From: Rubritalea tangerina
GTDB taxonomy: Bacteria > Verrucomicrobiota > Verrucomicrobiia > Verrucomicrobiales > Akkermansiaceae
Direction of reading: 5' to 3'
Length of the DNA: 64,000 nucleotides
Assembly: GCF_042683245.1 (NCBI RefSeq)
Contig: NZ_JBHUJB010000080.1
Coordinates: 1-64,000 of the forward strand
The notes beneath the pieces were generated by a model. It was not told the DNA's origin and made no database searches. It was given only the letters and a program-made list of their open reading frames with translations. Shown one piece after another: positions 24,695-33,929 of this stretch. Both the position numbers and the translations under genes were made by a program. How positions within the stretch are numbered: position 1 is the first letter of the stretch; every line of letters begins with the position of its first letter.

Positions 24695-27250
24695 ATGTCA
24701 GATACGCCTATTGAGCCCGAAGAGGCTGAAACAAATGTTTCCGGAGATCAGGAATATGGCGCCTCTCAAATCGATAAGTTGGAGGGCCTTGAGGCCGTCC
24801 GTAAACGTCCCGGTATGTATATCGGTGACCCCGATGTTAGAGGCCTCCACCACTGTGTTTTTGAAGTATTAGATAACTCGATTGATGAGCATCTTGCTGG
24901 ATATTGTTCTACCATTCACGTTTCACTGCATGTGGATGGATCGATTTCGATTGCAGATGATGGTCGAGGTATTCCGGTAGACGTTCACCCTAAGTTTGGG
25001 ATTCCAGCGGTTGAGCTGGTACTGACAAGTCTTCACGCAGGTGGTAAGTTTGGCCAGGGGGCGTACAAGTACTCTGGTGGTCTTCACGGTGTGGGTGCAA
25101 AGTGTGTGAACGCTCTTTCTGATTGGTTCAAAGCGGAAGTCACACGTGATGGCAAGGTACATCAGATCACATTTGAACGCGGCAAGACGGTGAACCCGCT
25201 CGAAGTGGTTGGCGAAGCTCCATCTGACAAGACTGGCACGAAGGTGACTTTCTATCCAGATGCGACGATCTTTGTCGACACGATTGTATTTGAATTTGAG
25301 CGTCTTGCGACTCGACTACGCGAGCTGACATTCCTTAACCCAGGTCTGACGATTATTCTTGAGGACGAGCGTCCTGAGAGTGAGAAGAAGGAGACTTTTT
25401 ATTATGCTAAAGGGATTGAAGAGTTTGTTGTTCAGCTTGGTGAGAACAAAACCACTGTGCATGAGGAACCTGTAGTTCTCACAGGGAAGCGTCAGGTTGA
25501 AATCGACTACGACGGCAAGGTTATGGAAGATGACGTTTTTGCGGACGTGGTGTTCCAGTACAACGACAGCTATCAGGACAACATACTTTGTTACGCAAAC
25601 TCGATCCCTAACGCCGACGGAGGTACTCACCTGACTGGTTTCCGTGGAGCGTTAACGCGTTCTATCAACCAATATGCTAAGGCGAACAAGATTCTTAAGG
25701 ACAAGGATCCTTCCCTTTCTGGCGATGATGTGCGTGAGGGGATTATCTGTGTGATTTCGGTAAAAATGCCGAATCCTCGCTTCAGCTCTCAGACCAAGGA
25801 CAAGTTGGTGAATGCGGAGATCGAAGGTGTGGTATCTTCCATTGTTTACGAAGGACTTCAGGCGTACTTCGACGAGAACCCCAATCTCGCAAAGCAGATT
25901 ATTGATAAGGCAGTCAACGCAGCACGTGCGCGTGAAGCGGCACGTAAGGCACGTGAGACTGTGCGCAAGTCTGTGATGTCTGGCGGTGGTCTTCCCGGTA
26001 AGCTCGCCGATTGTTCTGAGCGCGATCCGGCAAAGTCTGAGCTCTACATTGTGGAGGGTGACTCCGCGGGTGGTTCTGCCAAGTCTGGCCGAAATCGTAT
26101 CAACCAAGCGATCCTACCATTGCGTGGTAAGGTGATCAACGTTGAGAAGGCGCGTCTGCACAAGGCGCTGCAGAATAAGGAAATTCAAGCGATGATCACA
26201 GCGATCGGTGCGGGTATCGGTGAAGGAGACCAAGAAGGTGCCTTCAATATCGAGAAAGTTCGCTACCAGAAAATCGTGATCATGACGGATGCTGATGTGG
26301 ATGGATCTCACATTCGAACACTGCTTCTCACTTTCTTCTGTCGTCACATGCCTGAGCTTGTGAAGGCGGGTTACCTCTACATTGCGCAGCCACCCTTGTA
26401 TAAGATCACACGTAAGAAGCGTGAAGAATACATTGCTGACGATGCGGCCCTGAATACCATTCTCATTGAGCTTGGCTCCGAGGATGTGAAGCTTGTGAAA
26501 GACGGTGTGGAAGCTGTGAATGATGCAGAAGTGCTGCGTTCTGTGCTGGATTCACTCGCACAACTCAAGCGTTTCACCAGCACACTCGAAGGACATGGTG
26601 GAAGTTTCCGTGATTTGTTAGAAGCTGAGCAAGATGGGCATCTGCCTGAATTTCTTGTGCGTGTACGTCAAGGGAACGAAGAATTCATCCACTATCTTAA
26701 CACAGAAAAAGAGCTTCTCGAGTTCGCCGCAGAGAACCGCGATCTTCGTCTCTTCGGTGAAGAACTCACGGAGGAAGAAGAAGCTGAATACAAAGAGAAG
26801 TTTGAAGGTGTGCAGCGTCGCGCGATGAAGCACGAGTTGCATGAAGCGACAGCGATCCAGAAGATTCTCGCTCGTATTGAAGAGCTTGGTGTGCCGGCGC
26901 ATCCTTTCTATTCTGATGACAAGCCGTTGTTCCAACTTGTTGAAGGTAACGACGATGATGGCGAAGCTGTTCCTGTCTTTAACCTCTTCGACCTTCTTGA
27001 TTCGGTGCTTGAGATTGGACGTCGCGGGATGCGTATCCAGCGATTCAAGGGTCTGGGTGAGATGAATGCAAAAGAGCTTTATAACACGACAATGGATCCT
27101 GAGAAACGTCAGTTCCTCCGTGTACGACTCGATGAAGAAAATGCGATCGAAGCAGACAAGATGTTTGATGTTCTCATGGGAGACATCGTTGAGCCGCGTA
27201 AGCGCTTCATTGAAGATAACGCGCTGAATGTACGTAATTTGGATGTCTAA
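24695..27250 (+). CDS. gyrB: DNA gyrase subunit B
   Basis: GyrB is the ATPase and TOPRIM half of gyrase. The 851-residue protein shows the GHKL ATPase: LEAVRKRPGMYIGD, LDNSIDEHLAGY, ISIADDGRGIPVDVH and SGGLHGVGAKCVNALS. The transducer domain is followed by the TOPRIM domain with SELYIVEGDSAGGSAKSGR, KIVIMTDADVDGSHIRTLL and the C-terminal RFKGLGEMNAKELYNTTMDP. A long insertion (about residues 590-760, rich in Glu) within the TOPRIM/tail region is like that of proteobacterial GyrB and accounts for the length. It is followed by gyrA 31 bp downstream. A T/A-rich imperfect stem (24603-24632) precedes the gene, but no clear promoter was seen. Confidence 0.97.
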   Translation: MSDTPIEPEEAETNVSGDQEYGASQIDKLEGLEAVRKRPGMYIGDPDVRGLHHCVFEVLDNSIDEHLAGYCSTIHVSLHVDGSISIADDGRGIPVDVHPKFGIPAVELVLTSLHAGGKFGQGAYKYSGGLHGVGAKCVNALSDWFKAEVTRDGKVHQITFERGKTVNPLEVVGEAPSDKTGTKVTFYPDATIFVDTIVFEFERLATRLRELTFLNPGLTIILEDERPESEKKETFYYAKGIEEFVVQLGENKTTVHEEPVVLTGKRQVEIDYDGKVMEDDVFADVVFQYNDSYQDNILCYANSIPNADGGTHLTGFRGALTRSINQYAKANKILKDKDPSLSGDDVREGIICVISVKMPNPRFSSQTKDKLVNAEIEGVVSSIVYEGLQAYFDENPNLAKQIIDKAVNAARAREAARKARETVRKSVMSGGGLPGKLADCSERDPAKSELYIVEGDSAGGSAKSGRNRINQAILPLRGKVINVEKARLHKALQNKEIQAMITAIGAGIGEGDQEGAFNIEKVRYQKIVIMTDADVDGSHIRTLLLTFFCRHMPELVKAGYLYIAQPPLYKITRKKREEYIADDAALNTILIELGSEDVKLVKDGVEAVNDAEVLRSVLDSLAQLKRFTSTLEGHGGSFRDLLEAEQDGHLPEFLVRVRQGNEEFIHYLNTEKELLEFAAENRDLRLFGEELTEEEEAEYKEKFEGVQRRAMKHELHEATAIQKILARIEELGVPAHPFYSDDKPLFQLVEGNDDDGEAVPVFNLFDLLDSVLEIGRRGMRIQRFKGLGEMNAKELYNTTMDPEKRQFLRVRLDEENAIEADKMFDVLMGDIVEPRKRFIEDNALNVRNLDV

Positions 27251-27281
27251 CAACCGCTACTAACAACTTAATTTTTTAACG

Positions 27282-29885
27282 ATGAACGATTCAATTAAGC
27301 CGATCAACGTGGCGGAGGAGATGTCTAACTCCTTCTTGGAGTACTCCATGTCCGTGATCATTTCTCGTGCATTGCCAGATGCACGCGACGGTCTCAAGCC
27401 ATCGCAGCGACGCATTCTTTACGCGATGCTCAACGATCTATCGCTTTCACCTAACAAGGCTCACTTGAAGTGTGCGCGTATTGTTGGTGACACGATGGGT
27501 AAGTACCACCCGCACGGTGATAGCTCGATCTACACGACACTGGTGAACATGGCTCAGCCATGGACGATGCGTGAGACTCTGGTCGATGGTCAGGGTAACT
27601 TTGGTTCGGTGGAAGGCGATGCCGCTGCGGCGATGCGATACACTGAGGCCCGCCTTACGCACATGGGTACGGCGATGATGACTGACCTTGAGAAGGAAAC
27701 AGTCGACCTCACTCCGACTTACGATGAGACGCGAGACGAACCAGTAGTGCTACCGGCAGCGATTCCTAACCTCCTGATCAATGGTGGTACGGGTATTGCG
27801 GTGGGTATGGCGACTAACATCCCTGCTCACAACATGGGCGAGGTGATTGATGGTGTCTGTGCGCGTATCGACAATCCTCAGATCACGATCGAGGAAATGA
27901 AGCAGTACATCAAAGGTCCAGACTTTGCGTCTGCCTGTGAGATTCGCGGCTTCAAGGGCATTGATTCCTACTTCCGCACTGGTCGAGGCAGCGTGAAAAT
28001 GCGCGGCACAATGGAAGTCGAAGAAAAGGCTTCTGGCACTTCTGTGATTACCATCACTCAGGTTCCTCATGGTGTGAACCGTGCGGTACTCCAGCAGCGT
28101 ATTGCTGAGCTTGTTAGGGAAAAAATCCTCACTGACATTTCAGGGATGCGTGACCTCTCTGATGAGGAAACACGCATTGAGATCACTCTGAAGCGTGAAG
28201 CGCGCCCGCAGGTGGTGATGAACCAGATCTACAAGCTCACCTCAATGGAGACATCCTTTGGTGTGAACATGCTTGCGATTCACGAGCGTCGTCCGAAGCA
28301 GCTTTCTGTGATTGATGCACTCGATGCCTTCATCGAGCACCGCCGTGATGTGGTGATGCGTCGTACGCGTTATTTGCTCAAGAAAGCAGAAGCTCGCGCA
28401 GAAAACCTCGAAGCCTTCTTGCTCGCTCTTGGTCACCTCGATGACTTCATCAAGATCATCCGTGATTCTAAGAACCGTGAAGATGCGAAGACGCGCCTCA
28501 AGGCGTACGACTTCCCAGCCTCCACAGCGGAGCAGCTAGGTATTCTCATTCGCAACCAGGCAAGTATCGTCAATGACCGCTACATTTTCACTGAGCGTCA
28601 GGTGAATGCGATTCTTGAACTTCGCCTCTACCAGCTTACAGGTATGGAGCAGGACAAGGTGAAGGTGGAGTACGATAAGCTTCTCGAAGAGATTAAAGAC
28701 TTCCTCGACATCCTCGGTTCTGAAGCGCGTGTTCTCGACATCATCAAGACTGAGCTTCTCGAGATTAAAGAAAAGCATGCGACTCCACGCCGTTGCCCAA
28801 TCCTTCCTGACGAAGGTGAGATCGCGATCGAAGATCTTATTGCCAATGAAGGCATGATCGTGACCCTGTCAAACAAAGGTTACATCAAGCGTACCCCGAG
28901 TGCTGAGTACCGGGTGCAGGCACGTGGTGGTAAGGGAGTGAAAGGCATGGAGACGAAGAATAAGAACGACGATGAAATGGATTTCGTCGAACATCTCTTC
29001 TCTGCGCAGGCACACGATTACCTCATGTTCTTCACGAACACCGGTCGGGTATTTGTCGAGCGCGTGTATGGACTTCCAGAAGGCTCTCGTGCATCCAAAG
29101 GTCGCTCTATCAAGAACGTGCTCAACTTGCAGCCTGACGAAACTGTGGCGGCCACACTTCGACTTGAGCGTCAGCTCGACGAAGATGGCAACGACATCAC
29201 TCTCGCAGTCGAAGACAAGTTTGTCCTCTTCGCGACTCGCTCTGGCAAGGTGAAGAAGACAGCATTGGCTGACTTCAAGAACTACCGCAAGGACGGTATT
29301 ATCGCGATCAAACTTGATGAAGGAAACTCCCTCATTGATGTGCGCGTGACCACCGGCGACGACGAAGTGATTCTGGTGACTCGCAAAGGTCTCTCACTCC
29401 GCTTCACTGAAGACCAGGCGCGTGCGCAAGGTCGTGCGACAGCTGGTGTGGCAGGAATCAAGCCAGTGGGCGACGACTACGTGGTCGGCATGGCGATCGT
29501 CAATGACGAGGGGACACTCCTTGTAGCCTCCGAAAATGGTATCGGTAAGCGTTCACCGTTCGCAGACTACCGTTCTCAGTCTCGTGGTGGTAAGGGTATC
29601 ATTACCATGAAGTGTAATGAGAAAACCGGTGAAGTTGCTGGCGCTGTGATGGTACTACCAGAAGACGAGTTGATGCTCATGACTTCTGATGGCCAGTCGA
29701 TCCGTATACGCTGTGCGGACATCCGCGAAGCGGGCCGTAACACCTCTGGTGTGAAGCTTGTGACCATGGGTGAAGGCGTGAAACTGCAGGACATTGCTCG
29801 CGTTGTACCTGATGATGAAGAGGAGCTCGAAGAAGGCGAGGAGGGTGCGGAAGCATCTGCATCTGAAGAAGCGTCAGAAGAGTAA
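27282..29885 (+). CDS. gyrA: DNA gyrase subunit A
   Basis: GyrA is the cleaving/rejoining subunit. The 867-residue protein begins with the winged-helix domain: DGLKPSQRRILYAMLND, then the quinolone region GKYHPHGDSSIYTTLVNMAQ at residues 73-92, and AAAMRYTEARLTHMG with the active-site Tyr120. The C-terminal beta-pinwheel contains the GyrA-box-like segment VQARGGKGVKGME and ends in an acidic tail (DDEEELEEGEEGAEA). Counting against E. coli (offset 2), the quinolone positions are Ser81 (E. coli Ser83) and Thr85 where E. coli has Asp87. It forms an operon with gyrB and ends at a strong terminator. Confidence 0.97.
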   Translation: MNDSIKPINVAEEMSNSFLEYSMSVIISRALPDARDGLKPSQRRILYAMLNDLSLSPNKAHLKCARIVGDTMGKYHPHGDSSIYTTLVNMAQPWTMRETLVDGQGNFGSVEGDAAAAMRYTEARLTHMGTAMMTDLEKETVDLTPTYDETRDEPVVLPAAIPNLLINGGTGIAVGMATNIPAHNMGEVIDGVCARIDNPQITIEEMKQYIKGPDFASACEIRGFKGIDSYFRTGRGSVKMRGTMEVEEKASGTSVITITQVPHGVNRAVLQQRIAELVREKILTDISGMRDLSDEETRIEITLKREARPQVVMNQIYKLTSMETSFGVNMLAIHERRPKQLSVIDALDAFIEHRRDVVMRRTRYLLKKAEARAENLEAFLLALGHLDDFIKIIRDSKNREDAKTRLKAYDFPASTAEQLGILIRNQASIVNDRYIFTERQVNAILELRLYQLTGMEQDKVKVEYDKLLEEIKDFLDILGSEARVLDIIKTELLEIKEKHATPRRCPILPDEGEIAIEDLIANEGMIVTLSNKGYIKRTPSAEYRVQARGGKGVKGMETKNKNDDEMDFVEHLFSAQAHDYLMFFTNTGRVFVERVYGLPEGSRASKGRSIKNVLNLQPDETVAATLRLERQLDEDGNDITLAVEDKFVLFATRSGKVKKTALADFKNYRKDGIIAIKLDEGNSLIDVRVTTGDDEVILVTRKGLSLRFTEDQARAQGRATAGVAGIKPVGDDYVVGMAIVNDEGTLLVASENGIGKRSPFADYRSQSRGGKGIITMKCNEKTGEVAGAVMVLPEDELMLMTSDGQSIRIRCADIREAGRNTSGVKLVTMGEGVKLQDIARVVPDDEEELEEGEEGAEASASEEASEE

Positions 29886-29904
29886 ATCGCGTTCTCATTT
29901 TTCT

Positions 29905-29945
29905 AAAGCCCTGTGATTTTCAGAGAAATCACAGGGCTTTTTTTA
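29905..29945 (+). terminator. intrinsic terminator of gyrB-gyrA
   Basis: A perfect 15-bp stem AAAGCCCTGTGATTT (29905-29919) with AAATCACAGGGCTTT (29926-29940), a 6-nt loop and a run of eight T ending at 29945. It lies 19 bp after the gyrA stop. Confidence 0.95.
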
Positions 29946-30133
29946 TCGTTGAATTGAGGGGATTTAGTAGCGGGTGGAAAAAAATGCACTTTTTTTGATC
30001 AACTGTGATTGGGCGAGTGACTTAGACGGTGACAGCATCATTTTTCTGAGCGTTCCATGGATGTGGGCTACCAGTTGAAGGTAGGAGGCGTTTGGAGAAT
30101 GGCTGTGCACAAGCATTCAAAAATACCTCAATT

Positions 30134-30826
30134 ATGAAAAAAACACTCACATTGTTGGCCTGTATTGCGCCTGTCATAGGGGCACAAGGGGCCACACTTT
30201 ATACTATTGGGCGAACGGCTGAAGCCACAGAGAACTACAGTTATCTCGATCTGGGTTTTCAGTTGAACAACTCGGTGAACGAGACGACGGTCGACGATAT
30301 CTCGGCATCGGCGGATGGTGTGGCATTCACGTTTTCAATCACTCTTACGAGTGCAAATAGTAGCGAGAATTTGAATTATTCGGGAAACACGAGTACGGCG
30401 TCGAACGAGAAAATTTCTTCAGGAGGTTCTGCCACATTCAATGGCAACGGGGATGGAGTTATTGTAACGATCAGCAACATCACGTCGCTTGATTCCAATT
30501 TCAAAGTCAACCTGGATTCCTTTGGAGGTTTGGCATTAGGTAATTTTCAATCGAATCAAGGCAGCCGAGCTGCGGATCAGGCTGATGTTAATGGGGTCGT
30601 TTACCCAACGAATTCGATTGCGGGTCCATTGGCTGGTCCATCGTTCACGTTAACTACCGTTACGCCGCCTACGAGCAGTCATGTTGATGGGCCGAACCAG
30701 AGCTCCACGAGCTTTAGTTTGACTAAGTTTGACGTCACGTTTTCTGCTCAGGCTGTACCAGAGCCAAGCACGACAGCTTTGTTAGGCCTAGGTGGCTTGG
30801 CGTTGATTATGCGTCGCCGCAAGTAA
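30134..30826 (+). CDS. PEP-CTERM sorting-domain protein
   Basis: This 230-residue exported protein has a signal peptide (MKKTLTLLACIAPVIGAQG) and a PEP-CTERM tail: VPEPSTTALLGLGGLALIM followed by RRRK. The mature part is Ser/Asn/Thr-rich and beta-strand-like, with no Cys, in the manner of surface or matrix proteins. ATG 30134 is preferred over an in-frame ATG at 30092 because the signal peptide starts there. It resembles the neighbouring PEP-CTERM protein in design but not obviously in sequence. The 248 bp upstream hold no gene. A bidirectional terminator follows. Confidence 0.85.
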   Translation: MKKTLTLLACIAPVIGAQGATLYTIGRTAEATENYSYLDLGFQLNNSVNETTVDDISASADGVAFTFSITLTSANSSENLNYSGNTSTASNEKISSGGSATFNGNGDGVIVTISNITSLDSNFKVNLDSFGGLALGNFQSNQGSRAADQADVNGVVYPTNSIAGPLAGPSFTLTTVTPPTSSHVDGPNQSSTSFSLTKFDVTFSAQAVPEPSTTALLGLGGLALIMRRRK

Positions 30827-30922
30827 GATTTCGAGCTGGCACCGCCATCGTGTGTAGGAACGCCGCCAGCGAGAATAAATAGGGCCCTTCCTACTTGTTG
30901 GGAGGAAGGGAACGGTAAGGAC

Positions 30923-30958
30923 AAAAAAGCGGGAGCTGTGCACTGCTCCCGCTTTTTT
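30923..30958. terminator. bidirectional intrinsic terminator
   Basis: AAAAAAGCGGGAGC (30923-30936) pairs with GCTCCCGCTTTTTT (30945-30958) around an 8-nt loop. The A-run and T-run make it work on both strands, serving the two convergent PEP-CTERM genes at 30134-30826 and 31002-31664. Confidence 0.93.
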
Positions 30959-31001
30959 AGTTTTGGATCATGATGTGGGCTGCCAGCAGCCTCGGGGGGG
31001 A

Positions 31002-31664
31002 TTATCTCCGTCGGCGAAGGAGGAGGCTTAGTCCTGCGATGCCGATGAGTGAGCTGATGCTAGGTTCGGGTACCGCGGTGGCTGTGACTGAGATGTTATC
31101 GATATAGCTTGTAGTGAGCCAGTTGTTGCCACTATTGGCGGTTTGGGTGACACGCAGAGCGATGGTGTCTCCAGCGAGGCTAGCAGCTGTGTTATCGTAG
31201 GTGAGGTTCACTTGGCTGGAATGGTCATCAGCGCTCCAGATGTCGATGCCAGTGGAGCTTGGGTTAGAGAAATCGAAGGTGCTGGTTGCGAGTGTGGTAT
31301 TGTCGCTTAGGTTCTCGATGGAGAAAGTGATTTGAAAGAGTGTGCTGGCGGCGTAGGAGCGAAAGCCAGCATCAAAAAGTACGGTGAAAGAACCGTAGCT
31401 GTCGGCAGTAGCTTCAGTGGTGAGGAAGGATTGCTGGATGGTACTGCCGGCACCACGAGATTGAGAGGCAAGCACGGTGTCTAGTCCAAGAGCTTGGGAG
31501 TTGCCATCATTATGGGTGTACCAGTTGGAGAAATGTTGAGCTTCGAAGTAGGTCCACGCGCCGGTGTTGGTTTCGAAATCGCTATCGGCGAGGGTTAGAG
31601 TGGCAGCTGTGAGTGGTTGGAAACAGAGGGCGGTACCAAGTGAGTAGAGGAATGTTTTTTTCAT
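31002..31664 (-). CDS. PEP-CTERM sorting-domain protein
   Basis: This 220-residue protein has a signal peptide (MKKTFLYSLGTALCFQPLTA) and the tail VPEPSISSLIGIAGLSLLL followed by RRRR. The body resembles a carbohydrate-binding-like jelly roll: it begins LTLADSDFETNTGAWTYFE, and includes LFDAGFRSYAAS and TSYIDNISVTATA, a pattern I associate with DUF642/CBM-like galactose-binding folds. Thus it may hold polysaccharide at the surface. It lies 84 bp downstream of the FecR-domain gene on the same strand and may be under the control of that ECF pair. Confidence 0.83.
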   Translation of the reverse strand: MKKTFLYSLGTALCFQPLTAATLTLADSDFETNTGAWTYFEAQHFSNWYTHNDGNSQALGLDTVLASQSRGAGSTIQQSFLTTEATADSYGSFTVLFDAGFRSYAASTLFQITFSIENLSDNTTLATSTFDFSNPSSTGIDIWSADDHSSQVNLTYDNTAASLAGDTIALRVTQTANSGNNWLTTSYIDNISVTATAVPEPSISSLIGIAGLSLLLRRRR

Positions 31665-31748
31665 AGTTATCGGATGCTAGAGATGGAATCATCTTCAGGA
31701 GGAGCAGTCCGATAGTGGGGAAATGCTGACCGAAAAAATGCCACAAAA

Positions 31749-33200
31749 TTAGGGAACTTTATGGGCGTTTCGGTAGGGTTCATTGACAAAGATAAGGGTA
31801 TTAGGGTCTCGTAGGATGTGGTCTTCAAAGGCATTGCGGTGGGGGATCCATACTTTCATGACGCCATCTTCTACGATCCAATGGGATTTTTTAAAGCCAG
31901 GTTTGAGTCGGCCATTTTCAAAGAGTTCAATCGACCCATCGGGGTGGAGGGTGCGTTCCCATGATGAGCCATTGTGATCGTAGCGCCAGGTGCCGATGAA
32001 ATCGTTCTTGCTGGCATTGAAGGCTAATCCTTCCTCGAGGAGCAGAATGCCCTCGGTTGAGATAGAGGAATTGGATTTATCTAGGGGGCTGAAATCTATT
32101 TTTAGTTGCCAATAGCCGCGTTGGTATTGGTCCTCTGGGATGCTGAAGTTGTAGATGTTGTTGGATGTGCGGTTGAGTGTGCCGACGGTAGCGAGGTGGT
32201 TGTCTTGGCTGATGAGTACGCCATCTCGCCAGATGCTGGCTGAAGTAATTTTGATGGCATCTTGCCCCTGCATCCACTTGATGACGGTTCGGAAGTCACC
32301 GGGCTTCCAAACAAGGTGGCTGATATCGAAAGTTTTTGTGACCGGTGTGTGTGAGGTGATGTGCCATGAGAATTCGCGGGAGGGGACATGGCGGATGAAC
32401 TTGGAGCGCTCAAAGGGGATTGAATCGATTTGCGTTGGGTTTGAGATATGCTGTCGGAGGGCGTGGTCTTGGGTGATGGTGGAGACGGTTTGACTGCCCT
32501 CTGGGTGTAGTTCAACGAGTCCTTTGAAAACTCCGACTGAGAGTTCACCATTTTGGGTGAGTTCCATGCCAAATTCGGTGCCTAAGTCGACGACTTTCCC
32601 CATGGAGTAATCGACAGTGTAGCCTTCGGCCCCTCTGGGGACGTTAGCGACACATTTGCCATAATCGAGTTTGCCAGCATTTGGACCAGTGACTTGGTAG
32701 CTCGCGGGCCCTTCGATGGTGACTTGCACCCCAGATTGGTGGGTGAGTTCGATAAGGCCGGATTCGAAGACAATTTTTCGGATATTGTGGAGTGAGTCGG
32801 CTGGTTGGGCCCAGCGCACTCCGAGAATGCTGGTGATGGAGGCGTTGGGGGCTGGAGAGTGAGAGTCGACGGAGGGAGGGGGAGTGGTGGCTAGTGTTGG
32901 AGTTGGGTGTTGGCCGATTTTGAAGCCTAGGATAAAGGTGAGGATGGCTATGGCAGCTGCGCTGATAGGTAGCCATAGGGAGAGGGGTGGTTTAGGCTCT
33001 TCTAACAGGTCCAGGATGTCAGCTTGTTCGAGGGCAGAGGGGAGGTGGCTATCGAGTTCGACGAGGTTGAGGTAATGGGAGCGGGCTTCGGGGTCCTGGA
33101 GGAGGTGGTCGAGCTGTTGGGTTTGTTGGGAGCTCAATGGCGTGTCGGTTAGGATGAGGTCGACGAGGTGCTGAAGTTGCGTGCGTTGTTTGGCATTCAT
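31749..33200 (-). CDS. FecR-domain transmembrane regulator (probable anti-sigma factor)
   Basis: This 483-residue protein starts with a short cytosolic zone (QLDHLLQDPEARSHYLNLVEL, like the N-terminal part of planctomycete FecR proteins), has one membrane segment near residues 75-95 (LWLPISAAAIAILTFILG), and then a periplasmic FecR domain. That domain includes VQVTIEGPASYQVTGPNAGKL, VVDLGTEFGMEL and SVGVFKGLVELHPEG. The C-terminal 180 residues include WRYDHNGSSWERTLHPDGSI, a small beta-rich domain I cannot name. It overlaps the ECF sigma gene by 4 bp (33197-33200), the usual arrangement for a membrane anti-sigma factor that senses an extracytoplasmic signal. Confidence 0.82.
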   Translation of the reverse strand: MNAKQRTQLQHLVDLILTDTPLSSQQTQQLDHLLQDPEARSHYLNLVELDSHLPSALEQADILDLLEEPKPPLSLWLPISAAAIAILTFILGFKIGQHPTPTLATTPPPSVDSHSPAPNASITSILGVRWAQPADSLHNIRKIVFESGLIELTHQSGVQVTIEGPASYQVTGPNAGKLDYGKCVANVPRGAEGYTVDYSMGKVVDLGTEFGMELTQNGELSVGVFKGLVELHPEGSQTVSTITQDHALRQHISNPTQIDSIPFERSKFIRHVPSREFSWHITSHTPVTKTFDISHLVWKPGDFRTVIKWMQGQDAIKITSASIWRDGVLISQDNHLATVGTLNRTSNNIYNFSIPEDQYQRGYWQLKIDFSPLDKSNSSISTEGILLLEEGLAFNASKNDFIGTWRYDHNGSSWERTLHPDGSIELFENGRLKPGFKKSHWIVEDGVMKVWIPHRNAFEDHILRDPNTLIFVNEPYRNAHKVP

Positions 33201-33760
33201 GCTAGGTGTTGCGCGAGGTGTTTTTCGATACAGGCCTTGAGGGTGGCTCTGACACGGGAGATAGCCTTGTGTAGGGCACTGGGTTCTCGACTGACGGCTT
33301 TAGCGATGGCGGTGAGAGATTTTCCTTCGACGTAATGTTGGCGTAGGAGGAGTCGTTCTTTGGCGTTGAGTTTTTGGATGCAATGCGTGAGGGATTGCAT
33401 GCGGTCATTGGAGCTCTCAAGTAAGGAGCTGGCATCGAGGGAGAGTTGCTCGAGTGTTTCTTCGGAGAGATTGACAAAGCCACGGCGTTGGCGGTCTCGG
33501 ACGTGGCTCATGACGGAGAAGTAGGCGATCTTGAATGCCCAAGCTTTAAAATTTGAGCCGAGTTGGAAGTCGGATTTTTTTTGGATAATCGAGTGGTTGG
33601 TTTCTTGGAGGATATCATCGACATCTGAGCGGTTGCTCATGAGGGAGGTGATGTAAGCCCGGAGTGAGGCTTGGGATTGTTCCAGCAAGGTTTCTGGGTC
33701 ATGCGGGTCGACCACTTTGAGGGTGGAAGAGGGAGGAGGGATGGAGTGTGAGTGTGGCAT
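33197..33760 (-). CDS. ECF RNA polymerase sigma factor (Rhodopirellula/Verrucomicrobium family)
   Basis: This is a 187-residue sigma-70-type factor. Region 2 is seen as ITSLMSNRSDVDDILQETN with FQLGSNFKAWAFKIAYF (-10 recognition and melting). Region 4 is seen as LNAKERLLLRQHYVEGKSL followed by the helix-turn-helix AIAKAVSREPSALHKAISRVR. The lack of a region 3 makes it an ECF factor; the sequence style matches the family often paired with FecR-domain proteins in this superphylum. An in-frame ATG at 33844 would add an unlikely 28-residue leader, so 33760 is chosen. It is co-transcribed with the FecR gene. A palindrome lies 44-69 bp upstream. Confidence 0.87.
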   Translation of the reverse strand: MPHSHSIPPPSSTLKVVDPHDPETLLEQSQASLRAYITSLMSNRSDVDDILQETNHSIIQKKSDFQLGSNFKAWAFKIAYFSVMSHVRDRQRRGFVNLSEETLEQLSLDASSLLESSNDRMQSLTHCIQKLNAKERLLLRQHYVEGKSLTAIAKAVSREPSALHKAISRVRATLKACIEKHLAQHLA

Positions 33761-33803
33761 GAATTGGGAATCGCATCTGGCACAGTCCGCAGATCGAGGA
33801 ATG

Positions 33804-33829
33804 CTGACATAATAATTATGATTTGTCAG
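33804..33829 (-). promoter_or_regulatory. palindrome upstream of the ECF sigma gene
   Basis: CTGACA (33804-33809) and TGTCAG (33824-33829) form an inverted repeat around a 14-bp AT-rich centre that is itself nearly symmetrical (ATAATTAT). Its place just upstream of the sigma gene suggests an operator or the autoregulated promoter. Confidence 0.35.
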
Positions 33830-33929
33830 TAAAGCTCGCAGCAAGGAGTGGATTCTTTTAGAGGCGTGGGTGGATGATTTGTCCGTAAACGAGGCTGGCT
33901 ATGTGAGTTTGAGGGAGTAATTTGAAGGC

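Noticed and set aside
31668..31714. 7-bp inverted repeat before the PEP-CTERM gene at 31002-31664 (TATCGGA/TCCGATA)
   Set aside because: The arms are short and 33 bases apart; such pairs are expected by chance.
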